Part shown: in pieces, positions 41,644 through 49,923 of the stretch
How positions within the stretch are numbered: position 1 is the stretch's first letter
Layout: every line of letters begins with the position of its first letter
Program-made: the position numbers and the translations under genes
NCBI GenBank assembly: GCA_030373045.1
Contig: JAUCPW010000050.1
Span: 1-63,537 of the forward strand
Length of the DNA stretch: 63,537 bases
Source of the DNA: Candidatus Fermentibacter sp.
GTDB lineage: Bacteria > Fermentibacterota > Fermentibacteria > Fermentibacterales > Fermentibacteraceae
Direction: 5' to 3'
Notes under the pieces: generated by a model
Told to the model about the DNA's origin: nothing
Seen by the model: the letters and a program-made list of their open reading frames with translations, nothing else
The model's database searches: none

Positions 41644-42362
41644 TAGACATAAGGATCGACGATGATGCCTGCGTCGGCTGCTCGCTCTGCGTGGAGGTCT
41701 GTCCGACGAAGGTGTTCGAATTCGACGAGAAGAAGGCCCGGCCGGTCGTCAAGAAGCCGAAGGAGTGCTTCGGCTGCCTGAGCTGTTCCGAGATATGCCC
41801 CGCTACGGCGATCGTACACGAGGGAGCGGTGCACTCCGAGAACCACTACTACGATCCGGGCGCAGTGGAGCTCTCGCAGAAGACCGCTGACGCAGCGGGG
41901 GGGATAAACTTCCCCGATGATGCAGGTATCCGCAGGCAGGCGGTGGGCGACCTCGGAATACGGCTGCTGTCGGTGGCTTCCGTGTTCAGGCAGACCCTGG
42001 GCGGCAGCCTGCCCGCGGTGGGCACCATGGCCGGCAGGACACTCGCGACGCACCTCCCGAGGTATCATGTGCCGGCCGACTTCAAGGAAGCGCTCGCGAT
42101 GGTGGTGGGGCAGCTCGCGCCGACGTGGGACCTCAAGGCCGCGTATGACGGGGCCGAGAGCCTGAAGATAACCGCCGGGACATGCTTCATAAGGGATCTC
42201 TGCAGGCGCGAGGGGCTGGAGCTCGGGGGCGACCTGTGCGTGCTCTTCTACAACTACCTGGCGGGTTACCTCGCGAAGCTCTCCGGTGTGAGGCTGAAGC
42301 TGGAGAAGACCTCGCCCGGCGACACCTGCGCGTACGAGATCAAGGTGATCAGGAAGGAGTGA
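41640..42362 (+). CDS. Ferredoxin fused to three-cysteine V4R-like domain
   Basis: 240 aa from the ATG at 41640. Residues 8-58 are a 2[4Fe-4S] ferredoxin (Cys11, 14, 17, 21 and Cys43, 46, 49, 53). Residues about 60-170 are helical with no known match. Residues about 172-238 share the pattern of the protein at 38785: GTCFIRD (Cys182), DLCVLFYNYLAGYLAK (Cys200) and PGDTCAYEIKV (Cys230). It is likely the electron carrier of the adjacent [NiFe] hydrogenase, with the extra domain sensing a ligand or docking a partner. The fusion seems unusual. Confidence 0.82.
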   Translation: MIDIRIDDDACVGCSLCVEVCPTKVFEFDEKKARPVVKKPKECFGCLSCSEICPATAIVHEGAVHSENHYYDPGAVELSQKTADAAGGINFPDDAGIRRQAVGDLGIRLLSVASVFRQTLGGSLPAVGTMAGRTLATHLPRYHVPADFKEALAMVVGQLAPTWDLKAAYDGAESLKITAGTCFIRDLCRREGLELGGDLCVLFYNYLAGYLAKLSGVRLKLEKTSPGDTCAYEIKVIRKE

Positions 42363-42832
42363 TCCCCGCAGGGGCTTCGAGGCTCGCTGTCGCGGGCATC
42401 GGGAACACTCTGGCCGGCGACGACGGGGCGGGGATCAGGGTCCTCGAGGCGCTCGAAGCGCTCCTGGGGGACGAGCGTCCCCCGGGAGTGCTCCTGGTCC
42501 GCATCGAGGGAGACCTCCTCGATGTGACGGATCTCCTGGGCGAGGCCGATCACATCATCTTCCTCGACGCAGTGGCGGCATCGCCGCCGGGGAGGCTGAT
42601 CCGTTCGGTCTCCGCGAGGCGGGCGTTCGCCCCCTCCTTCCATCAGACCGACATCGGCACGCTCATGGCCAGGCTCGAACCCCTGGGACTGGTGAAGGTC
42701 TTCCCTTCCTGGGAGATACGGGGCATCGCGATAGACCCCCCGACCATACTGGGGGAGGGGCTCTCGCCGGCGGTGGCCGAAGCTGCAGAGAGACTGGCGG
42801 GATCGCTCGCCCGCGAGATCCTCGCTCGATGA
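42359..42832 (+). CDS. Hydrogenase maturation protease (HycI/HyaD family)
   Basis: 157 aa with a GTG start overlapping the previous stop. GIGNTLAGDDGAGIRVLEAL is the family signature with the nickel-binding acidic residues. Further markers are IEGDLLDVTDLL and HQTDIG. It removes the C-terminal tail of the large subunit after nickel insertion. Its position between the hydrogenase and hypF/hypB is fitting. It ends on ATGA shared with the next gene. Confidence 0.9.
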   Translation: MIPAGASRLAVAGIGNTLAGDDGAGIRVLEALEALLGDERPPGVLLVRIEGDLLDVTDLLGEADHIIFLDAVAASPPGRLIRSVSARRAFAPSFHQTDIGTLMARLEPLGLVKVFPSWEIRGIAIDPPTILGEGLSPAVAEAAERLAGSLAREILAR

Positions 42833-43992
42833 GGCCGGGGAATGCGGGGAGTTCCGATGCCGGACGTCCGCGTTTCGTCGTGACGAAGGCGGTCGGAGCA
42901 GGTTTTTCGACCCCGGTCCCCGTCGCAGCTGCGGGAGCGGATCAGGCGGCATCCTTCGCACTCATGCGGGATGCTTCGGTGCTGGTGGGAGGACCGTCCG
43001 GCGATCCGGGAGGCCCGGAGTCAGCGAATGCCCGGAGAGAAGGGCTCCGTGACCTTCTGGACCTGTGCCCCGCAGGCGGTGCCGTCGTCGCAGCCGATCT
43101 CCACCCCGGATACGGATCGAGGGCGATGGCCGAGGAACTGGCTGCGGAGCGGGGCTGGCCGGTCTACCTCGTCCAGCACCATTTCGCGCATCTGTGCGCC
43201 GTACTGCTCGAATGCGGGATGCGGCCCGGAGACGAGGCCCTCGGACTGATCCTCGACGGGACCGGTTACGGCACCGATGGGACGGTCTGGGGATGTGAGA
43301 TCCTCGATGGCAGTCTGTCGGGTTTTCACAGGAGGGGACATCTCAGGAATGTCCCCATGCCCGGCGGGAGCGCCGCCGTGATGGAGCCGAGGAGGATGGC
43401 TGCCGCGCATCTTGCGGCGGCGGGCCTCGGACACGACTGGCCGGAGCTCGATCAGGTGATCCGGTCCAGGAGCCTCTCTCCCATGACTTCGAGCGCGGGC
43501 CGCCTGTTCGACGCTGCTGCATACATCCTCGGCGTCTCTCCGGCGCGCGTGGCCAAGCAGGCGGAGGCCGCCAGGATGATCGAGTCCGCCGCCGATCCTG
43601 GAGAGAAGGGCCACTTCGACATGGATGTGGGCGATGACTGCGTTATCGATCCGTCCGGGGCGATCCGGGGGCTCCTCGACGACCGGATTCCCGTCCCGGC
43701 CAGGGCGGCCATGTTCCACAACGGATTCGCACGGGCTCTTGCAGGAGCAGCCTTGATCGCCCTCGGGGGGCGTCGGATGCCCGTGGCTCTTTCCGGGGGC
43801 TGCTGGGCCAATGCGCTCCTGTTCAGCGCCGTTCGCAGGCTGCTTTCGGACGAAGGGCTGGAGGTCCTGTACTGCACGGACCTCCCGATGGGCGACGGGG
43901 CCGTATCGGCCGGCCAGGCCGCAGCGGTGGCCGCGGCCCTGATCGGGAGCGGCGACAGGCCGGTTCCGGGAAGGATGGTGGCGGGATCATGA
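42829..43992 (+). CDS. hypF: HypF C-terminal (Kae1-like carbamoyltransferase) domain only
   Basis: 387 aa, about half the usual HypF (750 aa). The Kae1-like part is complete: metal-binding QHHFAH (His117, His118, His121), DGTGYGTDGTVWG, MTSSAGRLFDAAA and the C-terminal ALSGGCWANALL. The acylphosphatase, zinc-finger and YrdC-like domains are absent, and neither the upstream nor downstream frame codes for them. Full HypF makes carbamoyl-adenylate and passes it to HypE; here the N-terminal steps must be done by another protein or a separate gene. Confidence 0.88.
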   Translation: MRPGNAGSSDAGRPRFVVTKAVGAGFSTPVPVAAAGADQAASFALMRDASVLVGGPSGDPGGPESANARREGLRDLLDLCPAGGAVVAADLHPGYGSRAMAEELAAERGWPVYLVQHHFAHLCAVLLECGMRPGDEALGLILDGTGYGTDGTVWGCEILDGSLSGFHRRGHLRNVPMPGGSAAVMEPRRMAAAHLAAAGLGHDWPELDQVIRSRSLSPMTSSAGRLFDAAAYILGVSPARVAKQAEAARMIESAADPGEKGHFDMDVGDDCVIDPSGAIRGLLDDRIPVPARAAMFHNGFARALAGAALIALGGRRMPVALSGGCWANALLFSAVRRLLSDEGLEVLYCTDLPMGDGAVSAGQAAAVAAALIGSGDRPVPGRMVAGS

Positions 43993-44651
43993 CGATCCGG
44001 CGCATCGGCAGGAGCGTATCCGAGAAGAACGATCTGATCGCCTCCCGCAACAGGAGCCTGCTCGACGGCCTCGAGATCCTGGGCATCAACCTGATGAGCT
44101 CGCCCGGGTCGGGCAAGACGACCCTCCTCGAGGCTCTGGCCGGCAGGTTCGGCCCGAAGCTGGCCGTGATAGAGGGTGACGTGAGCACCCGCAGGGATGC
44201 CGAGCGGATACTGGACAAGGGTGTCAAGGCATGGCAGATCGAGACCGGGGGAGCCTGCCACCTCGATGCGGCATCGGTCGGCTCGGCCCTGCAGGGGCTC
44301 CGGCTCTCGAAGGGCGTCGAGCGCTTCCTCGTCGTCGAGAACGTGGGCAACCTGATCTGTCCGAGCTCCTACGACCTGGGCGAGAGGTTGAGGGCCGGAC
44401 TGCTGTCCCTTCCCGAGGGCGACGACAAGGTGCTGAAGTATCCGTCCCTGTTCAGCAGGATCGACCTCCTCCTGCTGACCAAGAAGGACCTCGCACCCCA
44501 TCTGGGGTTCGACACGGCACGCGCCGCCATGGAGTGCAGGAGCATAAACCCCGGCGTCAAGACGATAGAAGTCAGCGCCCTCACGGGCGAGGGGATGGAC
44601 GAACTGGCCGGGTTCCTGGAGGAGCGCTACAGGTCGCTGTGGGGCGCCTGA
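43989..44651 (+). CDS. hypB: Hydrogenase nickel-incorporation GTPase HypB
   Basis: 220 aa. P-loop SSPGSGKTTLLEAL, metal-site GACHLDA and VVENVGNLICPSSYDLGE, G4 TKKD. The N-terminal His-rich nickel store is lacking. It drives nickel delivery from HypA to the large subunit. The ATG overlaps the hypF stop and the gene ends the hydrogenase locus, with a 25-bp convergent overlap with cutC. Confidence 0.94.
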   Translation: MTIRRIGRSVSEKNDLIASRNRSLLDGLEILGINLMSSPGSGKTTLLEALAGRFGPKLAVIEGDVSTRRDAERILDKGVKAWQIETGGACHLDAASVGSALQGLRLSKGVERFLVVENVGNLICPSSYDLGERLRAGLLSLPEGDDKVLKYPSLFSRIDLLLLTKKDLAPHLGFDTARAAMECRSINPGVKTIEVSALTGEGMDELAGFLEERYRSLWGA

Positions 44652-45340
44652 GGGGAGCGCCCCAGGGCGCTGAGCACCCGCCCGAACTCAACAGGATCGA
44701 ACACCGGTTCGCCCGATACGCCCCGGCGATCCGAGAAGGATCCGTGGATCCATCCCGTCAGTCCGGCCAGCGCCGCAGCATTCTGCGATCCGATCCCGCC
44801 TCCCGGCAGGATTTCGATCCGCCCTCCGGCCTGCTCCACCAGCGCGGCTATCGTGCCCGCCCCGTCGGCCGCGGCCGGCGGGCCGCCCGAGGTGAGGACC
44901 CTCGACACCCCCAGGTCGATGAGCATCTCGAGGGCTGCCGGCTTGTCGGGCACACGGTCGAAGGCCCTGTGGAACACCACCGGCACGCATCCGGCCGCGC
45001 CCACCAGGGCCGATACCGCCTTCCCGTCGATGCCCGAGAATTCGTCGAGCGCCCCTGTCGCGATCCCGGAAACCCCCCGGGATGCGCATTCGCGGATGCT
45101 CCGGACGGTCGTGGCGATCTCTCCGGGGGAGTACACGAAGCCGCCCGGCCGCGGCCTGACCAGGACGACCACGGGAATGCCGGCCTCCCGCAGGACCCTG
45201 CGCACGTCTGACATCGAGGGAGTTACGCCTCCGCACGAGAGGCGCGAGCAGAACTCTATCCGGCCGGCGCCGCAGGATGCCGCGGAAAGGGCATCGGGTA
45301 CCGATCCTGCGGCCACCTCGATACCGATACCGATGCCCAT
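44627..45340 (-). CDS. cutC: Copper homeostasis protein CutC family
   Basis: 237 aa, TIM-barrel family. Conserved segments include GAGRIEFCSRLSCGGVTPS, VLVRPRPGGFVYSPGE, VFHRAFD, VSRVLTSGG and ILPGGGIGSQN. CutC was first linked to copper tolerance, but its enzymatic role remains uncertain. The ATG at 45340 lies in a GGTATCGGTAT context. The 3' end overlaps hypB. Confidence 0.85.
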   Translation of the reverse strand: MGIGIGIEVAAGSVPDALSAASCGAGRIEFCSRLSCGGVTPSMSDVRRVLREAGIPVVVLVRPRPGGFVYSPGEIATTVRSIRECASRGVSGIATGALDEFSGIDGKAVSALVGAAGCVPVVFHRAFDRVPDKPAALEMLIDLGVSRVLTSGGPPAAADGAGTIAALVEQAGGRIEILPGGGIGSQNAAALAGLTGWIHGSFSDRRGVSGEPVFDPVEFGRVLSALGRSPQAPHSDL

Positions 45341-45389
45341 GCCGCCACCCGCGACCGCTGCTGCCTCCTGCCGGATCGAGCAGTCCCTC

Positions 45390-46310
45390 TCAGCGCGCAG
45401 GGGGCTGATAGATCATGGGCAGGCCGTTTTCGGTGTCGCCCACGATGACGAAGACGCTGTTGTCGGACTGGGCCAGCTCGCCCGTGACCTCTATCGCCTT
45501 CCAGGACAGCAGATCATCGGTCAGACCGGTCGATACTATGCTCTGGTAGTCCGCTATGCCCTGCGCCTCTATCCGCATCCTCTCGGATTCGAGCACCTGG
45601 GCCTGGATGACATACTCCATCCGGAGGGCCTCCTGCTCGGCCTCCTGCTTGGCCACTATCGCGTCCCGGAGAGTCTGGGGCAGGTCGATGTTCTCTATCG
45701 GGGCCTGTTCGACGATGATGCCGAGCGGGGCCAGCAGTGTCGTGAGGCTGTCCTCTATCTGCGTGTTGACCCCGGCCCTGTCGAGGGTGTAGAGCGCCTC
45801 CGGGTTGTACATGGCGAGGATGTTCTTGGCCGTCCTGTTGATGAACGGTTCGATCAGGATCGCGTAGTAGTCCGACCCCACCGTCTGGTAGATGGTCGGG
45901 GCCATCCGGGGGTCGAGCCTGTAGACGAGGCTCATCTGGATGTCGACGGTGACGCCGGTGGAGGTGGACGCGTTCATCGACATGGATTCGGACTGCCTGC
46001 GGATGGACATCAGGTGGATGTCCGACCAGGGGATCTTGGTGTGCAGGCCCTCGGGTATCGAGGTCATCCTGACCTGCCCTGCGATCGTGACCACCCCCAC
46101 GTGTCCCGAGGGGATCATCACGAAGCAGGACATCAGGAGAAGGGCCAGACCCACGACGAGCGCCAGCCCGCCGAGCTTGCGGAGCGGCGATCTGTCGGTC
46201 CCGTAGGCCCTTATCACCCTGTCGTCGCCCTTGCGGGTCCCGGAACCGCCCATGAACAGTGCGAGCCCGATCAGGACGAGGATCATCGCGAGTATGAAAA
46301 GGAACATCAC
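45390..46310 (-). CDS. SPFH/band-7 (prohibitin-like) membrane protein
   Basis: 306 aa. Two N-terminal transmembrane helices (about 2-20 and 45-66) precede the SPFH domain (GHVGVVTIAGQV ... GLHTKIPWSD ... SLVYRLDP) and a coiled-coil stretch (DAIVAKQEAEQEALRMEYVIQAQVLESERMRIEAQ). Such proteins form membrane microdomain scaffolds or regulate FtsH-type proteases. No partner such as NfeD is adjacent. It is divergent from the next gene. Confidence 0.88.
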   Translation of the reverse strand: MMFLFILAMILVLIGLALFMGGSGTRKGDDRVIRAYGTDRSPLRKLGGLALVVGLALLLMSCFVMIPSGHVGVVTIAGQVRMTSIPEGLHTKIPWSDIHLMSIRRQSESMSMNASTSTGVTVDIQMSLVYRLDPRMAPTIYQTVGSDYYAILIEPFINRTAKNILAMYNPEALYTLDRAGVNTQIEDSLTTLLAPLGIIVEQAPIENIDLPQTLRDAIVAKQEAEQEALRMEYVIQAQVLESERMRIEAQGIADYQSIVSTGLTDDLLSWKAIEVTGELAQSDNSVFVIVGDTENGLPMIYQPPAR

Positions 46311-46434
46311 CCCTCCGTTCGAGTGTCGGCACCACTGCGCCGATTCTACTCCACGGACGGAACCGGGGCCATGCCGCCCATTCCCTCAGGAGCCTCCGTG
46401 CATTAGATATCGGAAAACACCCCAAGGAGGACGG

Positions 46435-47520
46435 ATGTCTCACAGGCTTCCCTTCTGCGTTGTCCTCTCGGCGACCTCGATGCTGTTGCCGACACAGGCC
46501 TTTTCCTACGGGTACCTCGATTCGTTCCAGGGCGGCACGCCTATGTCCGGGTCCGGAGCCTACTCTGCGGCACTCGGCGGGGCCGTCTCCACGCACAATC
46601 ATGACGCCTTCGCCTTGTTCCTCAATCCTTCGGGCATGTCGTACCTGGACGGCCTTACCGCTTCGACCGGGGCGGGGGCGCTCAGCTGGAAGGAGACCCA
46701 CAGGTACGGCATAGAGAGCAAGCTGAGATCCGAGAGCGCCATGGGAATGAGGTGCATCGCGGGCACCATGCCGCTGGGCGGCTCTCTGACCGTCGGAGCC
46801 GGCCTCATGGCCGTGGCCGACGCCGACTACGCCGGAACCCGGTTCTGCATCGACGAGCTCACCGGCGAGAGCTATGCCCAGGAGATCCTCTACGGTTCGG
46901 GAGTGCAGTGGGATGCGGTTGCGGGAGTCTCGTGCGGCCCGTTCGACGGCTATTCCGCCGGGCTGTCCGCGGGGCTGAGAACGGGAACGGTCTCGCTCGA
47001 CTACGTCAGGTACGACTATTTCTCGGGGCTCGTGGACTCGGTCCTCTATCTCGACACGGAGGTGTCCGAACTCGCGTTCAGGGCCGGGCTGATGAAGGTG
47101 ACCGACATCGCGACCCTCGGTGTCAGCTATTCCGCCGGCGGAGAATGCCTGGATCCGGTTCTGAGCGGTGGTTTCAGGTTCCGCGCCCCGCATCTGCAGA
47201 ACACCCGGGTGGGCTTCGAAGCCGACCTTTCCTCGCCGCTGGCAAGGAACGACTATGCGGGAAGGCTGATGATCGAGTTCCCGATCACCCAGAGCACGAC
47301 CATCCTATCGGGCGTCTCCTTCTCCGACTACCCTTCGGAGGCCGGCTCTGGAATGGGATTCTCGCTGGGCGCCGACCAGCACATGGGGGTTTTCGACCTG
47401 TCCGCCGCCGTCCACTGGATGACCAGCCAGGTCTACGGCAGGTACATCCCCGACGAGGATTCCGACAGGATCGACGAATCCACCACGGAACTGATCATGG
47501 GGGTGTCGGTGAACCCCTGA
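46435..47520 (+). CDS. Outer membrane beta-barrel protein (PorV/FadL-like)
   Basis: 361 aa from the ATG at 46435, behind AAGGAGGAC. Signal peptide at residues 1-23. Alternating hydrophobic strands, and the early motif GSGAYSAALGGAVSTHNHDAFALFLNPSGMSYLDG resembles the PorV/UPF0164 family, in which RGAGMGGAY ... NPAGL is typical. PorV-like proteins shuttle type IX cargo in Bacteroidetes, which would fit the sorting-domain proteins here, but the assignment is inferred. The 3' end overlaps the convergent radical SAM gene by 26 bp. Confidence 0.65.
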   Translation: MSHRLPFCVVLSATSMLLPTQAFSYGYLDSFQGGTPMSGSGAYSAALGGAVSTHNHDAFALFLNPSGMSYLDGLTASTGAGALSWKETHRYGIESKLRSESAMGMRCIAGTMPLGGSLTVGAGLMAVADADYAGTRFCIDELTGESYAQEILYGSGVQWDAVAGVSCGPFDGYSAGLSAGLRTGTVSLDYVRYDYFSGLVDSVLYLDTEVSELAFRAGLMKVTDIATLGVSYSAGGECLDPVLSGGFRFRAPHLQNTRVGFEADLSSPLARNDYAGRLMIEFPITQSTTILSGVSFSDYPSEAGSGMGFSLGADQHMGVFDLSAAVHWMTSQVYGRYIPDEDSDRIDESTTELIMGVSVNP

Positions 47521-48493
47521 CCCCCGCGCCATGGCGCTGATGTTCCTCCGGGGCCGCGGCCCTGCAGCCTCCCCTGCATGCCGCGGCCTCGCCGCATCCC
47601 CGGCAGGACTGCGGCAGGGCTCTGAACTCGAGTGCCGCCTGCGACGACGCCATGGATCCGAAGCTCTCCGCCAGGAAATCCCCGAGCGTAAGCGGCACCT
47701 GCTCGCACGGCCTGAGCCTGCCCCACGGGTCCACCGCCCATTTCGGGCCTGCCCCGGTGCATCCCGTGTTGACGAGACCCTCGGGAAGCGATCCTCCCAT
47801 CGAGCATCCTCTGATCGGGATGCCGGTGTAGACCGGGATGCCGGCGACCGAAGCCCCCTCCACGGCCATGTCGAGTGCGCCGCGGATCATGTCGCGGGAT
47901 GGGCGGAGTTCGGACCATGCTCCCGAGGCCCTTCCGCCCGGGGCCAGGGGGATGATCTGGAACGATGAGGCTCCCGATGCGAATGCCAGCCTCAGGACAT
48001 CACCGGTCTCGGCCCAGTTGGGCGAGCAGAGGGGCAGGGCCGCCGACACCGGGAGTCCTGTGGAGGCCGCTGCCGAGATGCCCCGGAGCACCCTGTCGAT
48101 CGAGCCGCACCCGCAAAGGCCTTCGAATGTCGGAGGACGCGCCGCGGGGAGGGATATCTGGAAGGCGGCCAGCCCCGAACCGGCGAGGGAGCCGGCCGCA
48201 CTTCCGTCCAGCAGGGTGCCGTTGGTCGCGAGATGCACTTCCGGGACGGAACGGGCGAGGATGCCGACGAGCAGTGACAGGTCGTCCCTCAGGCATGGTT
48301 CTCCCCCCGACACTGTGACTCCTCTGGCAGGAATCGAAGCCATTCGTTCCGCGGCGCGGAAGGCCGTCGCGGGATCGGCAGGTGGAGGGGCTGCGTCCCT
48401 GGCGCTCCACGGGTTGCAGCAGTACCTGCACCCGAGGTTGCACAGGGGCGTCGATTCGAGGACGAACCAGTCCGTCGCCGGGCTAGCGGGCAC
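47495..48493 (-). CDS. Radical SAM protein with SPASM-like C-terminus
   Basis: 332 aa. The SAM [4Fe-4S] motif CNLGCRYC (Cys18, Cys22, Cys25), GGEP loop (VSGGEPCLRDDL) and ATNG sequence define the core. A C-terminal cluster region (C-TGAGPKWAVDPWGRLRPCEQ ... CRGCGEAAACRGGC) resembles SPASM domains of peptide- or cofactor-modifying enzymes (PqqE, anaerobic sulfatase maturase). No precursor peptide was recognised nearby. It overlaps the next minus-strand gene by 11 bp. Confidence 0.85.
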   Translation of the reverse strand: MPASPATDWFVLESTPLCNLGCRYCCNPWSARDAAPPPADPATAFRAAERMASIPARGVTVSGGEPCLRDDLSLLVGILARSVPEVHLATNGTLLDGSAAGSLAGSGLAAFQISLPAARPPTFEGLCGCGSIDRVLRGISAAASTGLPVSAALPLCSPNWAETGDVLRLAFASGASSFQIIPLAPGGRASGAWSELRPSRDMIRGALDMAVEGASVAGIPVYTGIPIRGCSMGGSLPEGLVNTGCTGAGPKWAVDPWGRLRPCEQVPLTLGDFLAESFGSMASSQAALEFRALPQSCRGCGEAAACRGGCRAAAPEEHQRHGAGVRGSPTPP

Positions 48494-49268
48494 AGATCAG
48501 GTCGGAGAGCAGCAGGCCGATCCCGGGGAGCATGCCGATGATGCTGTCGGCTGACGTAACGGCTTCCGAAGCGATCCGGCAGCCTTCCAACCCGGCCGCG
48601 GAAGTATCCGCGAAGGACCTTATCTCTGAGAGCCGTATCTGGACGAGTTCCCATGCGGGCCTCGTCCCCGGCTCGTCGTAGCTCCAGATGTAGAGGCGCG
48701 GAGCAGACATCGTGTCGAGGAGCAGCGCGGCGATGCCGATCTCGAGGGCGGCCCTCGCGGCATCCGCAGCTTCGACCGTTCCCATCAGACCCCGCGACCT
48801 CATCTCCTCCACCGCATCGAGGCGGTTCTCGAAGGAGATGAAGGCCTGCTCGGACTCCATCTGCACGGCGGGGGCGATCATCCGGGTGTACATGCTCCTC
48901 GAGCCGTACATCAGCGTGCGGAGCCGGAGCATGAAGAGCCTCCGCACGACGGCCATCTCGCCGGAGACAGGGGAATCGGCCTCCGAGAGCCGGTCGAAGC
49001 AGGATTCGACTCCGGCCCTGAATCGTGCGCCCTCGGAGTCTTCCAGCACACCCCGGAACCATTCCGACGAGTCAGGCTGCCCGATGGCGGTCATCTCCCC
49101 CCACGCGGCCCGCAGGTCGTTCCATTCCTGCGAGCTGAGGATCTCCGCGATTACGGATTCCTTCGCAGCGGGGAGGCAGGAGTCCGTTGACGTGATGGCA
49201 GTGCCTGCCGCCGCGGGCAGGGCTCCGGGGATCAGGAAAAGGCCGGCCGGTCGGATGGAATCGAGCAT
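48483..49268 (-). CDS. Hypothetical exported protein
   Basis: 261 aa with the ATG at 49268. The N-terminus looks like a weak signal peptide. The rest is mostly helical with no recognised domain (e.g. MAVVRRLFMLRLRTLMYGSRSMYTRMIAP, SADSIIGMLPGIGLLLSDLI). The reading frame is open further upstream, but that would collide with the Nudix start region. Overlap with the radical SAM gene suggests a shared operon. Function unknown. Confidence 0.6.
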   Translation of the reverse strand: MLDSIRPAGLFLIPGALPAAAGTAITSTDSCLPAAKESVIAEILSSQEWNDLRAAWGEMTAIGQPDSSEWFRGVLEDSEGARFRAGVESCFDRLSEADSPVSGEMAVVRRLFMLRLRTLMYGSRSMYTRMIAPAVQMESEQAFISFENRLDAVEEMRSRGLMGTVEAADAARAALEIGIAALLLDTMSAPRLYIWSYDEPGTRPAWELVQIRLSEIRSFADTSAAGLEGCRIASEAVTSADSIIGMLPGIGLLLSDLICAR

Positions 49269-49362
49269 GGGGCGAATATCGCCGGACGGAGGGGCCGGGT
49301 CACCTTTTCCGCGGAGCCCCGCCCGGACTATGTTCGGGGGACTTTCCCGAAGGGCGGTTGGG

Positions 49363-49923
49363 TTGAAGATCGGCACTCTCTGCTACATACGCCGCAACGG
49401 CCGCACGCTCATGATGTTCCGGGACAGGATCCCGGGCGATCCGCACCGGGGCAAGTGGAACGGCCTCGGAGGCAAGATGGAGCCGGGGGAGACCCCCGAG
49501 GAGTGCGTGATCCGCGAGGTGATGGAGGAGTCGGGGCTGGCCCTGGAATCGCCGGTGCTGAGAGGGTTCCTGACTTTCCCCGCCTTCGAGGGCGACGAGG
49601 ACTGGTACGTGTTCCTCTTCGAGGCATCCTCCCCCGCAGGAGAACCGGGTGACTGCCGGGAAGGCCGGCTGGAGTTGGATGGATGCAGGATGGAAAGCTC
49701 TTCACCCCACAGATCGACGGAGGGAGAGCCCTGGGAGTGCCGGGAAGGCCGGCTGGAGTGGATCGAGGATTCGAGGATTCCGACCCTCCCGCTCTGGGAG
49801 GGGGATCATCTCTTCATGAAATGGATGGAGGACGGGCGGTTCTTCTCGGGCAGGCTGGCCTACGGCGGCGGCAGGCTCGTTTCGAGCGGCGTGGTCTTCT
49901 ATCCCCGGGAGGCGGCGAATTGA
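49363..49923 (+). CDS. Nudix hydrolase (MutT-like) with internal duplication
   Basis: 186 aa with a TTG start at 49363 (LKIGTLCYI, equal to the common MKxGTLCY start); an in-frame ATG at 49330 is the alternative. The Nudix box reads GGKMEPGETPEECVIREVMEESGL, so all catalytic glutamates are present. It probably hydrolyses oxidised nucleotides. A 28-residue segment is repeated in tandem (codons from 49639 and from 49723: GEPGDCREGRLEL then GEPWECREGRLEW). The second copy lies where the family has its conserved EW...L; the first looks like an insertion. Confidence 0.88.
   Translation: MKIGTLCYIRRNGRTLMMFRDRIPGDPHRGKWNGLGGKMEPGETPEECVIREVMEESGLALESPVLRGFLTFPAFEGDEDWYVFLFEASSPAGEPGDCREGRLELDGCRMESSSPHRSTEGEPWECREGRLEWIEDSRIPTLPLWEGDHLFMKWMEDGRFFSGRLAYGGGRLVSSGVVFYPREAAN
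49639..49806 (+). repeat. 84-bp in-frame tandem duplication in the Nudix gene
   Basis: Units start at 49639 and 49723. The first 38 bases of each are nearly identical; the rest has diverged. The reading frame is kept, so the protein is longer rather than broken. Confidence 0.75.
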
